From contig NZ_JAQFJG010000008.1 in assembly GCF_030439915.1 (NCBI RefSeq), positions 1 through 64,000 on the forward strand: a DNA stretch of 64,000 nt, in the 5' to 3' direction. The stretch comes from Streptococcus sp. SPS1. GTDB taxonomy: Bacteria > Bacillota > Bacilli > Lactobacillales > Streptococcaceae. The notes beneath the pieces are model-generated. The model was not told where the DNA came from. It did no database searches and was given only the letters and a program-made list of their open reading frames with translations. Shown piece after piece: positions 28,714 to 37,072 of the stretch; the first letter of the stretch is position 1, and each line of letters starts with the position of its first letter. The position numbers and the translations under genes were made by a program.

Positions 28714-28986
28714 ATGAGTCGTACAGTACGTGCAATATTTAAGAAAGAATTACGTGGAATGACAGCAGTTTTAGTTACCTATTTGATAATTGTATCTTTC
28801 TTTTCTTATTTTAGTCAATGCTTCGGGAATTGGAAGTATGTTATAGAATATGTAGGCGCTCCATTTACTATATCCTTCACATTCTTTATTTTAGAAACTA
28901 TGAAAGAACGACATAACAAAATAAAAGAAGACGAAGAGAAAGAAAAACAACAATCAGAACTAAAAAAATGTAAAATAAAGGGGTAA
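28714..28986 (+). CDS. Small membrane protein of the blp locus
   Basis: 90 residues. A basic N terminus (SRTVRAIFKKELRG) precedes two membrane segments (AVLVTYLIIVSFFSYF and GAPFTISFTFFILET), and the tail is highly charged (KIKEDEEKEKQQSELKK). AAAAGGAGAAAG precedes the ATG. Not recognised; possibly immunity-related by position. The 160-base leader from promoter 5 contains no clear ORF. Confidence 0.65.
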   Translation: MSRTVRAIFKKELRGMTAVLVTYLIIVSFFSYFSQCFGNWKYVIEYVGAPFTISFTFFILETMKERHNKIKEDEEKEKQQSELKKCKIKG

Positions 28987-28989
28987 GAA

Positions 28990-29191
28990 ATGGCAAGGAA
29001 AAAGAAGTCACTTGGAGAAGAATATGGAAGATGGTGCTGTCAAGGACGATAGCAACCTATGAAAAAGTAATCAACGCTGAAAAATAACATTTTCAGATGA
29101 AAAGATGGAGGAGTTAGACAACATACTATCTAATGGAATGGGGTTGCTTGATGGAGTACAAGCATACGATATTCTAACAGGACGAAAATAA
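28990..29191 (+). pseudogene. Frameshifted small gene remnant
   Basis: Three reading frames in succession give one plausible small protein: MARKKKSLGEEYGRW, then LSRTIATYEKVINAEK, then FSDEKMEELDNILSNGMG ... YDILTGRK with a stop at 29189-29191. Two frameshifts break it. It follows the previous gene by 3 bases, as in an operon. Identity unknown; the reconstruction is inference. Confidence 0.5.
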
Positions 29192-29205
29192 AAAAAGTAT
29201 TCCTC

Positions 29206-29250
29206 GTGAATACAAAAACAATGTTTCAATTTGCAGAAGCTAACAGATAA
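29206..29250 (+). pseudogene. Decayed double-glycine leader, remnant 1
   Basis: GTG AAT ACA AAA ACA ATG TTT CAA TTT... gives MNTKTMFQFAEANR and stop, resembling the start of blp leaders (MNTKMxxQ...). It is preceded by an AAAAAAGTATTCCTC stretch corresponding to the AAAAAGGAGTATTTGTC of intact peptides. No GG and no mature peptide remain. Confidence 0.55.
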
Positions 29251-29313
29251 ATTTTCTCTTTATCCAGCCTGACTTTTAATAAGTTGGATGTTATATTATT
29301 TGAGGTATCCTAT

Positions 29314-29670
29314 ATGAATAAGAAATCCTTTTTTATCATCTGTTCTACGTTGATCATAGCATCAAATCTTCTCATGATTTCCGTGGTGAACAAGGGAGAA
29401 GAAACGGGGAGCAACCTGTTTGTGATTGCTATAGCCTGTGTTATGCTACCAGTCTTTTTATATGCAGTTGAAAACCAACTGACTTCATTAATAAGAGGAG
29501 AATCCATACTTCTGATTCAGTTGACAGTTATATCCCTACTCCGTCTTATCAACAGAATAGAGAGGACGCCTGAAATCTTCAACATTATTATTACCCTTCT
29601 CGCTTTGGCAAGTGGGACAGCTGCTATCCTTGTTGCGATTATGAGAATATATGAGAACATACGGAAGTGA
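29314..29670 (+). CDS. Hydrophobic membrane protein, putative immunity
   Basis: 118 residues with about four membrane helices (FFIICSTLIIASNLLMISVV, LFVIAIACVMLPVFLYAV, ILLIQLTVISLL, IIITLLALASGTAAILVAI). The ATG at 29314 follows TTGAGG by 8 bases; an upstream in-frame TTG at 29284 has no ribosome site. Not recognised; the position suggests bacteriocin immunity. Confidence 0.68.
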   Translation: MNKKSFFIICSTLIIASNLLMISVVNKGEETGSNLFVIAIACVMLPVFLYAVENQLTSLIRGESILLIQLTVISLLRLINRIERTPEIFNIIITLLALASGTAAILVAIMRIYENIRK

Positions 29671-29720
29671 GGGTGAGTAGTTTTCTATTTTGTATTTTCA
29701 CATTGTCAAGTTCCCCCAGG

Positions 29721-29748
29721 GCAAGTATGTTTTCCATGCTTGCTTTTT
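29721..29748 (+). terminator. Terminator closing blp module 3
   Basis: GCAAGTATG - TTTTC - CATGCTTGC - TTTTT. A near-identical copy is at 30199-30227. Confidence 0.88.
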
Positions 29749-29758
29749 AAATTTTTTA

Positions 29759-29825
29759 ACAATTCAAGATGTTTTGATGACCATTTGTGATTTGGATGGA
29801 AAATTTTAAAAAATAGTAGTATACT
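29759..29825 (+). promoter_or_regulatory. BlpR-type promoter 6
   Basis: Repeats ACAATTCAAG (29759-29768) and ACCATTTGTG (29780-29789), 21 bases apart, and -10 box TATACT (29820-29825), 40 bases after the start of repeat 2. Confidence 0.9.
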
Positions 29826-29873
29826 AACCTTATTAAAGTTGTAATAGGACGAAAGTAAAAAGAGGTATTCCTC

Positions 29874-29918
29874 GTGAATGCAAAAACAATGTTACCATTG
29901 GCTATTATGCTTGCTTAA
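29874..29918 (+). pseudogene. Decayed double-glycine leader, remnant 2
   Basis: GTGAATGCAAAAACAATG... reads MNAKTMLPLAIMLA and stop. Words of the standard leader (AATGCAAAAACAATG, GCTATTATG, CTTGCT) are kept in order with pieces missing. It lies at the expected distance from promoter 6, so the module has lost its peptide. Confidence 0.55.
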
Positions 29919-29948
29919 AGGCTTGAGCCTGTGTACTTGGAGGTAATT

Positions 29949-30068
29949 ATGGATTTCAAAACTTTTCTTATTGTTTTTGTTGTTGGCATGTTTGTTTCTT
30001 TTATTACTTCTTTAATTAGGGAAAAATTTTTAAAATCTCCAAATAAGAATAAAGATAGATCTAATTAG
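29949..30068 (+). CDS. 39-residue single-helix membrane peptide
   Basis: One hydrophobic helix (FLIVFVVGMFVSFITSLI) is followed by a basic tail (REKFLKSPNKNKDRSN). TTGGAGG lies 5 bases before the ATG. It is the only intact gene of module 4 under BlpR promoter 6. Possible immunity peptide. Confidence 0.6.
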   Translation: MDFKTFLIVFVVGMFVSFITSLIREKFLKSPNKNKDRSN

Positions 30069-30198
30069 ATAAAAAGATTTTTTATCGCTAGTTTAATCTA
30101 CAGTGGAGTTTCTTTAATATTGTTTCGCCTGTTAAAATGATATGTGATAGCAGGATAAAAAATCTACAAATTAAGTTGGTATCAATATGGTGTAAAGG

Positions 30199-30227
30199 GC
30201 AAGTATGTTTTTCATGCTTGCTTTTTT
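30199..30227 (+). terminator. Terminator closing blp module 4
   Basis: GCAAGTATG - TTTTT - CATGCTTGC - TTTTTT, nearly identical to 29721-29748. Together with the promoter that follows it forms a repeated junction sequence. Confidence 0.88.
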
Positions 30228-30235
30228 AATTTTTA

Positions 30236-30302
30236 ACAATTCAAGATGTTTTGATGACCATTTATGATTTGAGTGTTCCAAGGATAAAATGAGTGCTATA
30301 CT
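30236..30302 (+). promoter_or_regulatory. BlpR-type promoter 7 (to immunity genes)
   Basis: Repeats ACAATTCAAG (30236-30245) and ACCATTTATG (30257-30266), 21 bases apart, and -10 box TATACT (30297-30302), 40 bases after the start of repeat 2. Confidence 0.9.
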
Positions 30303-30359
30303 AGCAGTGTAAAGGTTGTAGCTAAACTAAGATAAAGCATACATTTAGGAGGAAATCTT

Positions 30360-30523
30360 ATGAAGAAAAAATACTGATTATTTTCGTTCTATATCTGATC
30401 ATGTCTATCCTTCTTTATCCGCTTAGGGAGAGTATTTGGTATCATCTATTTTATACCATAGCCTATATGATTGCAGTTATAATCTATTTTGCTTTAATGA
30501 AAAAGAAAGGAGCAAAGAAATGA
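30360..30523 (+). pseudogene. Small membrane protein, one base short in a poly-A tract
   Basis: After AGGAGG and ATG AAG, a run of six A gives MKKKY and a stop. With seven A the frame reads MKKKILIIFVLYLIMSILLY ... ALMKKKGAKK, 54 residues with two membrane helices, stopping at 30521-30523 in a 4-base overlap (ATGA) with the next gene. The loss of one A is the only defect seen. Phase variation or sequencing error are both possible. Confidence 0.75.
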
Positions 30524-30924
30524 AAACTTTTCTTGCTAAAAAACGGAATATCTTCCTTACGAGACTGTTCCTAGGTCAGTTGCCCTTGCTTGTCTCTACC
30601 TATCTATTTTTATCTCGTCAGTTTTTAAATTTTTCCTTGGTTTTCCAATTTCTTTTAGTGGTGATTAACTTGGCCTCTATTTTGGTTACTGTTTACCTCA
30701 CTAGGGAAATGAGGATAAGAGAATTTGAAGATGATGATTTGGTTAGTCCTAGAACCAATCAACTCATGTATATCGGCTTGACAGGCTTTATGTCTATTAT
30801 TTGTTTGTATAGAGGTATAACAGCAGGAGAATTCTATCAACAATTAATTGCCTATATTGGCGCTATTCTCTGCTTGCTTATCATGCTTCTGCTCATTTGG
30901 GGTTTGAAGTATTATAAAAAGTAA
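30520..30924 (+). CDS. Blp-locus membrane protein, putative immunity
   Basis: 134 residues with four membrane segments (LPLLVSTYLFLS, VFQFLLVVINLASILVTVYL, LMYIGLTGFMSIICLY, LIAYIGAILCLLIMLLLIWGL). An acidic loop with REFEDDDLVSPRTNQ lies between helices 2 and 3. AAAGGAG precedes the ATG; the upstream in-frame ATG at 30436 would overlap the preceding broken gene in another frame. A decayed duplicate lies at 26720-27105. Confidence 0.78.
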   Translation: MKTFLAKKRNIFLTRLFLGQLPLLVSTYLFLSRQFLNFSLVFQFLLVVINLASILVTVYLTREMRIREFEDDDLVSPRTNQLMYIGLTGFMSIICLYRGITAGEFYQQLIAYIGAILCLLIMLLLIWGLKYYKK

Positions 30925-31006
30925 CTTTCTATCCTCTTCTGGCAGTATATTTGAGTAGAAGGCTCTATTAAAAAGTTCGTGAAATAAATGAATGGAGGTA
31001 TTTAAT

Positions 31007-31390
31007 ATGAAATACAGATTATTTCTTGTTATTTTCGTGAGTAGTATGTTGAATATTCTTTTAGGGACATTTTTACAAATCTCTAATGTATCGATTGGGT
31101 GGCTTGTTCTCTACAGTGGATTATTTGAAGCAGGCGTTTTCCTTCTTGATAATAAAGGGGTGGCGGTAAAAATCAAGGAAGTAGATATTCGAAATCGCTT
31201 TAAATTTATTCTTGGAAAAACCTTATGGTTTCAAATTCTTTTGCTCATCTATTTGATGGTCAAACTTTATCTTGGTTTGGATGCGAGGTTAATTTTATTC
31301 TATGGACATATTTTCATTGTCTTTAATGCCTTAATGTATCTATTATCTAGTAGTCAGGTCAGTCTTAAAAAGAACAAACTGTCTTCTTAA
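31007..31390 (+). CDS. Blp-locus membrane protein, putative immunity (BlpX-like by position)
   Basis: 127 residues, four hydrophobic segments (FLVIFVSSMLNILLGTFLQI, WLVLYSGLFEAGVFLL, LWFQILLLIYLMVKLYL, LILFYGHIFIVFNALMYLL). The ATG at 31007 has GGAGG 8 bases upstream; an ATG at 30992 overlaps that ribosome site and is rejected. The position before blpY-blpZ-pncP fits an immunity gene. Confidence 0.72.
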   Translation: MKYRLFLVIFVSSMLNILLGTFLQISNVSIGWLVLYSGLFEAGVFLLDNKGVAVKIKEVDIRNRFKFILGKTLWFQILLLIYLMVKLYLGLDARLILFYGHIFIVFNALMYLLSSSQVSLKKNKLSS

Positions 31391-31454
31391 TCTTGCAGTA
31401 GTAGAGACTGGCAAGGCGAGCCATCCTGTCTTGTAGATAGTAGGGAGGATTTAT

Positions 31455-32144
31455 ATGAAAAAACACGCTATTCTTTTCAAAACGAGTGCAATTCTTTCTT
31501 ATTTGTTTCTGTTTTTCGGACTGTCTTGGACGACCCAATTTTGGAGCAATTATTGGGAGTTCTCGTCTTGGGTAGGAAATATTATCTGGATTCGAAACAT
31601 CATCAGTCTTCTCTTTATCGGCTTGATGGTTTGGATTTTGGTCAGGTCGGGCCATGCTTATCTCTTTCGTATCCCTAGAAAAAAGTGGTTGAGCTATTCT
31701 GTTCTGACGGTGTTAGCCGCTGTTGTACTTATCTGCTTTAACTATCTGACAGCTAAACACGTTCAGGGAACTAATGAAGGGTGGAATTTGTTTATTGCCT
31801 ATAGTGAGACAAATTTTGCGGAGTTTGGTGTTTAACTAACCTTAATCGTACTAGGACCTCTGATGGAAGAATTGGTATGTAGGGGATTGCTTCAACATGC
31901 CTTCTTTAAGGATTCGAGGTGGGGGCTGGATCTTCTCTTTCCGTCAATTTTATTTGCTCTTCCTCATTTTTCAAGCCTGCCTAGTTTGTTAGATATCTTC
32001 ATCTTTGCAACATCTGGCATCATCTTTGCTAGTTTGACCCGCTATACCAAGAGCATTTATCCTTCCTATGCGGTGCATGTGATCAATAATATTTTCGCAA
32101 ACTTACCATTTTTGCTCACTTTTCTACATAGGGTCTTGGGGTAA
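31455..32144 (+). pseudogene. blpY: BlpY CPBP immunity protein, interrupted by an in-frame stop
   Basis: The single frame from ATG 31455 to stop 32144 would give 229 residues with one TAA at 31833-31835 (after FAEFGV). The part beyond begins LTLIVLGPLMEELVCRG and holds the EExxxR protease motif and the HFSSLP and HVINN regions of CPBP proteins. The truncated product keeps about four membrane helices but no catalytic motif. One base change (for example TAC or TAT to TAA) explains it. Confidence 0.85.
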
Positions 32145-32185
32145 AAAAACCAAAGGCTTGCTTTTCAGCCATAGAGGAGGTTATC

Positions 32186-32434
32186 ATGTATAAACACTTA
32201 TTTTTCCTAGATTCCAAAACCTTAGACTGGTTGACACACCATATTCTGGTCTTGGCTTCTGACACCATTGCTTTTAATATTTTTGTGCTAACCTTTGTGT
32301 CTGCGGTGATCTTTAATTTCCTAAATTCCATGCTAGCTTTAATGGCTATCTTCTTAGGGGCTGGCTATGTGGTCGGATTTTGGCTACTAAAATGGTTTGT
32401 TTTGGAAAGGCTAGATCTAAAGGATGACTTGTAG
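32186..32434 (+). CDS. blpZ: BlpZ-like small membrane protein
   Basis: 82 residues with two membrane segments (IAFNIFVLTFVSAVIFNFL and LALMAIFLGAGYVVGFWLL). AGAGGAGG precedes the ATG. It lies between blpY and the last CPBP gene, as in pneumococcal blp loci. Function unknown. Confidence 0.75.
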   Translation: MYKHLFFLDSKTLDWLTHHILVLASDTIAFNIFVLTFVSAVIFNFLNSMLALMAIFLGAGYVVGFWLLKWFVLERLDLKDDL

Positions 32435-32464
32435 GGAAGTTTGTTTGTTGAGGAGGATAATTTT

Positions 32465-33076
32465 ATGAAGTTTTTTGATAAATTTCATGCCTTTTGTTTT
32501 GGATTTTTAGTACTACTAATCGTCATTACAGTTCCTTATACGATTAACCACGGGGATTTTTTTCAAAATGAATCTGAATTGATTATTGTAAGTCTTCTTG
32601 TAACCTCGCTGAGTGTTACTTATGCTAGAAAGTTTGAAATGATTTCTTTTGGGATGTTAAGCAAGAAAGACCTTTTGCTTTTCATTGCAATCTTTCTTCT
32701 AAGTGTGCTTGAGACGCTGGTTTATATTCATTTCTTCGCTGTTTCTTCTGGCGCAGGAGTTCAACACTTGGCGGAAGTCAGCAGAGGAATTTCTCTGTCT
32801 TTGATTTTGATTACCTCAGTTTTTGGACCAATCCAGGAGGAACTCATTTTCAGAGGACTTCTTCAAGGTGCGGTTTTTGACAATTCTTGGTTAGGGCTTG
32901 TGCTAACTTCCTCTCTCTTTTCTTTTATGCATGGACCTTCTAATGTCCCTTCGTTTATTTTTTATCTACTTGGGGGCTTGTTGCTGGGCTTTGCCTATAA
33001 AAAGAGCCAAAACCTATGGGTTTCTACTCTAGTTCACATGTTTTACAATGCTTGGCCACTCTTATATTATTTATAA
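32465..33076 (+). CDS. pncP: CPBP intramembrane protease, PncP-like
   Basis: 203 residues with about six membrane helices. The EExxxR motif is in PIQEELIFRGLLQG, with FSFMHGPSN and a C-terminal VHMFYN histidine. The ATG at 32465 follows GAGGAGG; an in-frame TTG at 32441 is rejected. It is the last gene of the blp locus and appears intact. Confidence 0.85.
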   Translation: MKFFDKFHAFCFGFLVLLIVITVPYTINHGDFFQNESELIIVSLLVTSLSVTYARKFEMISFGMLSKKDLLLFIAIFLLSVLETLVYIHFFAVSSGAGVQHLAEVSRGISLSLILITSVFGPIQEELIFRGLLQGAVFDNSWLGLVLTSSLFSFMHGPSNVPSFIFYLLGGLLLGFAYKKSQNLWVSTLVHMFYNAWPLLYYL

Positions 33077-33084
33077 AAATCATG

Positions 33085-33120
33085 AAAGGTAAGCAGAAGA
33101 CGGTGCTTGCCTTTTTCTTT
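33085..33120 (+). terminator. Terminator at the end of the blp locus
   Basis: AAAGGTAAGCA pairs with TGCTTGCCTTT, followed by a T-rich run. Confidence 0.9.
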
Positions 33121-33236
33121 CTATAATGATACCCAAGCCAATCCAGAGGCTTTTCTTTGAGAATCGGGCGTGGAGCGGTTGACGAATAGGCCAAAAACTA
33201 GTAGAATAGTAAGGAAACTTTATACGGAGGAAAGAA

Positions 33237-34031
33237 ATGGATTTGGGTGATAATGAGCTAACACTGACTCCCATACCTGGGAAAAGTGGCAAGGCTTATA
33301 TGGGTAGCTATCCTGATGGGAAGCGTATCTTTGTAAAAATGAACACCTCTCCAATCCTACCTGGTCTAGCTAGAGAACAAATTGCTCCACAATTATTATG
33401 GAGTCGCCGTTTGGCAGATGGGCGTGATATGTGTGCTCAAGAATGGTTGACAGGCAAGATATTGACCCCCTATGATATGAATCGTAAACAAATCGTCAAT
33501 ATTTTAACCCGCCTTCATCGCTCACGTCCTTTGATGACACAGTTGAGTCGTTTGGGATATGCCATGGAAACACCTGTAGATTTACTACAGTCTTGGCAAG
33601 AAACGGCTCCAGATGCTTTGCGTAAAAATCATTTTATCAGTGAAGTGATGGCTGATTTACGTCAGACTATTCCAGGATTTAGAGAGGACTATGCGACCAT
33701 TGTCCATGGAGATGTACGACATAGTAATTGGATTGAGACAGATAGTGGCTTGATTTATTTGGTAGATTGGGATTCGGTTCGCTTGACCGATCGCATGTTT
33801 GATGTGGCCCATATGCTCTGCCATTATATTCCAGAACATCAGTGGAAGGAATGGTTGACCTACTACGGTTACAAGTACAATCAGACGGTATTAAATAAAT
33901 TGTATTGGTATGGTCAACTGTCTTATTTGAGCCAGATTTCCAAGTATTATATGAACCAAGATTTAGAAAATGTCAATCGGGAGATCCATGGCTTGCGTCA
34001 CTTCCGAGACAAGTATGGAAAGAGAAGATGA
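33237..34031 (+). CDS. ccrZ: Cell cycle regulator CcrZ (phosphotransferase fold)
   Basis: 264 residues of the APH/choline kinase-like fold. The catalytic loop is [11 protein letters not shown] (His157, Asp159, Asn164) and the metal-binding aspartate is Asp177 in YLVDWDS. In pneumococcus this protein, next to trmB, couples division-site signals to DnaA-dependent replication initiation. GGAGGAAAG precedes the ATG. It overlaps trmB by 4 bases. Confidence 0.95.
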   Translation: MDLGDNELTLTPIPGKSGKAYMGSYPDGKRIFVKMNTSPILPGLAREQIAPQLLWSRRLADGRDMCAQEWLTGKILTPYDMNRKQIVNILTRLHRSRPLMTQLSRLGYAMETPVDLLQSWQETAPDALRKNHFISEVMADLRQTIPGFREDYATIVHGDVRHSNWIETDSGLIYLVDWDSVRLTDRMFDVAHMLCHYIPEHQWKEWLTYYGYKYNQTVLNKLYWYGQLSYLSQISKYYMNQDLENVNREIHGLRHFRDKYGKRR

Positions 34032-34663
34032 GAGTTAGAAATCGTAAAGGGGCGACAGAATTACTAGAGGCAAATCCCCAGTATGTGGTCCTCAATCCCT
34101 TGGAAGCCAAGGGGAAATGGCGGAACTTGTTTGGCAACGACAATCCCATTCATGTGGAAGTAGGAAGTGGAAAGGGTGCCTTTGTTTCAGGTATGGCCAA
34201 GCAAAACCCTGATATCAACTATATCGGGATTGATATTCAAAAGTCTGTTTTGAGCTACGCTTTGGACAAGGTGCTTGAAGTTGGAGTACCTAATATCAAG
34301 CTCTTGTGGGTAGATGGTTCTGACTTGACTGACTACTTTGAAGATGGCGAAATTGATCGCTTGTATCTGAACTTTTCAGATCCATGGCCGAAAAAACGCC
34401 ATGAAAAGCGCCGTTTGACCTACAAGACCTTCTTGGATACCTTCAAACGTATCTTGCCTGAAAATGGAGAAATTCATTTCAAGACGGATAACCGTGGCTT
34501 GTTTGAGTACAGCCTAGTGAGCTTTTCTCAGTATGGCATGAAGCTCAACGGCGTCTGGCTAGACTTACATGCTAGTGATTTTGAAGGCAATGTCATGACA
34601 GAATACGAGCAAAAATTCTCCAACAAGGGGCAAGTTATCTACCGTGTTGAGGCAGAATTTTAA
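34028..34663 (+). CDS. trmB: tRNA (guanine-N7)-methyltransferase TrmB
   Basis: 211 residues. SAM-binding motif [16 protein letters not shown] near 41-56, [13 protein letters not shown], and the family signature [18 protein letters not shown] near 112-129. It makes m7G46 in tRNA. The ATG at 34028 overlaps the ccrZ stop; a longer in-frame start at 33905 lies inside ccrZ and is rejected. Confidence 0.97.
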   Translation: MRVRNRKGATELLEANPQYVVLNPLEAKGKWRNLFGNDNPIHVEVGSGKGAFVSGMAKQNPDINYIGIDIQKSVLSYALDKVLEVGVPNIKLLWVDGSDLTDYFEDGEIDRLYLNFSDPWPKKRHEKRRLTYKTFLDTFKRILPENGEIHFKTDNRGLFEYSLVSFSQYGMKLNGVWLDLHASDFEGNVMTEYEQKFSNKGQVIYRVEAEF

Positions 34664-34700
34664 GAAATAGCCTGAAATCAGGCTGTATAAGTGCTTTTGC

Positions 34701-34729
34701 TTTACATAAGTTAGCAAATGTGATATACT
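34701..34729 (+). promoter_or_regulatory. Promoter of the rimP-nusA-infB operon
   Basis: TTTACA (34701-34706), 17-base spacer, TATACT (34724-34729). A leader hairpin AGAGGCG/CGCCTCT (34751-34776) follows. Confidence 0.85.
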
Positions 34730-34789
34730 AAGGGTAAGAATATGAGAAAGAGAGGCGGGGAAATATCTTCGCCTCTTACTTATGAGGAG

Positions 34790-35269
34790 GTGGACGCAAT
34801 CGCAACAATCGTAGAATTAGTCAGAGAAGTTGTAGAACCTGTCATCCAAGCACCTTTCGAACTCGTGGATATCGAGTATGGAAAGATTGGCAGTGACATG
34901 ATTCTCAGTATTTTTGTAGATAAACCTGAAGGAATTACCTTGAACGACACGGCGGACTTGACAGAAATGATCAGTCCTGTCCTAGACACCATCAAGCCAG
35001 ATCCCTTCCCAGAACAATATTTCCTAGAAATTACCAGTCCAGGCTTGGAACGTCCTTTAAAAACCAAGGATGCCGTTGCTGGAGCGGTTGGGAAATACAT
35101 CCATGTCGGGCTCTACCAAGCCATCGATAAGCAAAAGGTCTTTGAAGGAACCTTGTTGGCCTTCGAAGAGGACGAGTTGACTATGGAATATATGGACAAG
35201 ACACGTAAGAAAACTGTTCAAATTCCATACAGTTTAGTATCAAAAGCACGTTTAGCAGTTAAATTATAG
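34790..35269 (+). CDS. rimP: Ribosome maturation factor RimP
   Basis: 159 residues if started at GTG 34790, the length I recall for pneumococcal RimP. It helps assemble 30S subunits. Motifs: [22 protein letters not shown] and [17 protein letters not shown] at 34784-34789 abuts this GTG with no spacer, which is poor for initiation. An in-frame ATG at 34742 would run through the leader hairpin. The exact start is therefore uncertain. Confidence 0.9.
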   Translation: MDAIATIVELVREVVEPVIQAPFELVDIEYGKIGSDMILSIFVDKPEGITLNDTADLTEMISPVLDTIKPDPFPEQYFLEITSPGLERPLKTKDAVAGAVGKYIHVGLYQAIDKQKVFEGTLLAFEEDELTMEYMDKTRKKTVQIPYSLVSKARLAVKL

Positions 35270-35312
35270 AAAAAGAAAGGATAGCTTTTGAGGATTCAAA
35301 AGTGAAGAAAAC

Positions 35313-36449
35313 ATGAGTAAAGAAATGCTAGAGGCCTTCCGCATTTTGGAAGAAGACAAGGGAATCAAAAAAGAAGATATCATCGACGCAGTAGTAGAGT
35401 CGCTTCGTTCCGCTTATCGCAGACGCTATGGTCAATCTGACAGCGTAGCTATTGACTTCAACGAAAAAACAGGTGACTTTACAGTTTATACTGTCCGTGA
35501 AGTGGTTGATGAAGTATTTGATAGCCGTTTGGAAATCAGCTTGAAAGACGCTCTTGCCATCAATTCAGCCTATGAACTTGGTGACAAAATCAAGTTTGAA
35601 GAAGCACCTGCTGAGTTTGGTCGTGTAGCAGCCCAATCTGCCAAACAAACCATCATGGAAAAAATGCGCAAGCAAACACGTGCCATCACTTACAATACTT
35701 ACAAAGAGCATGAACAAGAAATCATGTCTGGTACTGTAGAACGCTTTGACAACCGCTTCATCTATGTCAACCTTGGTAGCATCGAAGCCCAATTGTCAAA
35801 ACAAGACCAAATCCCTGGGGAAGTTTTTGCTTCTCATGATCGTATTGAAGTTTATGTCTACAAGGTTGAAGACAACCCTCGCGGTGTCAACGTCTTTGTT
35901 AGCCGTAGCCATCCAGAAATGATCAAACGTTTGATGGAGCAAGAAATTCCAGAAGTTTATGATGGAACTGTTGAAATCATGAGCGTGGCTCGTGAAGCTG
36001 GTGACCGTACCAAGGTTGCCGTTCGTAGCCACAATCCAAACGTGGACGCTATCGGTACAATCGTTGGACGTGGTGGTGCTAATATCAAGAAGATTACTAG
36101 CAAATTCCACCCAGCTCGTTACGATGCTAAGAATGATCGTATGGTGCCAATTGAAGAAAATATCGATGTTATCGAGTGGGTAGCAGATCCAGCTGAATTT
36201 ATCTACAATGCCATCGCTCCTGCTGAGGTTGACCAAGTTATCTTTGACGAAAACGACAGCAAACGTGCCTTGGTGGTTGTTCCTGATAACAAGCTTTCCC
36301 TTGCCATTGGTCGTCGTGGACAAAACGTGCGCTTGGCAGCTCACTTGACTGGTTACCGTATCGATATCAAGTCTGCTAGTGAATTTGAAGCTATGGAAGA
36401 AGCTGGTTCGGTAGATTTGGAAGCAGAAAACGATACTGTAGAAGAATAA
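35313..36449 (+). CDS. nusA: Transcription termination/antitermination factor NusA
   Basis: 378 residues: N-terminal RNA polymerase-binding domain, S1 domain (EIMSGTVERFDNRFIYVNLG near 130-149), and KH domains (VGRGGANIKK; AIGRRGQNVRLAA). It lacks the C-terminal acidic repeats of E. coli, as usual in Firmicutes. Confidence 0.97.
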   Translation: MSKEMLEAFRILEEDKGIKKEDIIDAVVESLRSAYRRRYGQSDSVAIDFNEKTGDFTVYTVREVVDEVFDSRLEISLKDALAINSAYELGDKIKFEEAPAEFGRVAAQSAKQTIMEKMRKQTRAITYNTYKEHEQEIMSGTVERFDNRFIYVNLGSIEAQLSKQDQIPGEVFASHDRIEVYVYKVEDNPRGVNVFVSRSHPEMIKRLMEQEIPEVYDGTVEIMSVAREAGDRTKVAVRSHNPNVDAIGTIVGRGGANIKKITSKFHPARYDAKNDRMVPIEENIDVIEWVADPAEFIYNAIAPAEVDQVIFDENDSKRALVVVPDNKLSLAIGRRGQNVRLAAHLTGYRIDIKSASEFEAMEEAGSVDLEAENDTVEE

Positions 36450-36470
36450 AAGCTGCTAGAGGAGGGAAAG

Positions 36471-36764
36471 ATGAAAACGAGAAAAATCCCTTTGCGCAAG
36501 TCTGTCGTGTCCAATGAAGTGATTGATAAGCGTGATTTGCTCCGCATTGTCAAAAACAAAGAAGGACAAGTCTTTATCGATCCGACAGGCAAGGCCAATG
36601 GCCGCGGCGCTTATATCAAGCTAGACAATGCAGAAGCCTTAGAGGCGAAAAAGAAGAAAGTCTTTAACCGCAGCTTTAGCATGGAAGTGGAAGAAAGCTT
36701 TTATGACGAGTTGATCGCTTATGTGGATCACAAAGTGAAAAGAAGAGAGTTAGGACTTGAATAA
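36471..36764 (+). CDS. ylxR: YlxR/RnpM-family RNA-binding protein
   Basis: 97 residues of DUF448: KRDLLRIV, VFIDPTGKANGRGAYI and basic surroundings. In Bacillus the family has been linked to regulation of RNase P; the role here is inferred. GGAGGG precedes the ATG. Confidence 0.92.
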   Translation: MKTRKIPLRKSVVSNEVIDKRDLLRIVKNKEGQVFIDPTGKANGRGAYIKLDNAEALEAKKKKVFNRSFSMEVEESFYDELIAYVDHKVKRRELGLE

Positions 36765-37056
36765 GCAAAAGATAAGCAATCTCTTGGGACTTGCTCAGAG
36801 AGCAGGGCGGATTATATCGGGTGAAGAATTGGTGGTCAAGGCCATTCAAGACGGCAAGGCCAAGTTGGTCTTTCTAGCCCATGATGCTGGACCCAATCTG
36901 ACCAAGAAGATTCAAGATAAAAGTCATTATTATCAAGTAGAAATTGTAACCGTGTTTTCAACACTGGAATTAAGCATAGCAGTCGGAAAATCGAGAAAGG
37001 TTTTGGCTGTAACAGATGCTGGATTTACAAAGAAAATGAGGTCTCTTATGGAATAG
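36757..37056 (+). CDS. ylxQ: YlxQ, L7Ae-family kink-turn RNA-binding protein
   Basis: 99 residues. L7Ae/L30e features: [35 protein letters not shown] and [14 protein letters not shown]. It starts at TTG 36757, overlapping the ylxR end by 8 bases, so translation is probably coupled. Confidence 0.92.
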   Translation: MNKQKISNLLGLAQRAGRIISGEELVVKAIQDGKAKLVFLAHDAGPNLTKKIQDKSHYYQVEIVTVFSTLELSIAVGKSRKVLAVTDAGFTKKMRSLME

Positions 37057-37072
37057 AAGAGGAGGACATGAT

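Noticed and set aside
31365..31655. 96-codon reverse-strand frame opposite the blpY start
   Set aside because: It is antisense to two membrane genes with good signals, and its composition is typical of a shadow frame.
33080..33292. 70-codon reverse-strand frame before ccrZ
   Set aside because: It overlaps the blp terminator and the ccrZ start, with no supporting features.
33905..34027. Longer trmB reading frame from 33905
   Set aside because: It is inside ccrZ in another frame; ATG 34028 gives the standard TrmB and the typical ATGA overlap.
37068..37070. ATG near the infB start
   Set aside because: It is in another frame; the infB frame begins at TTG 37073 with properly spaced GGAGG.
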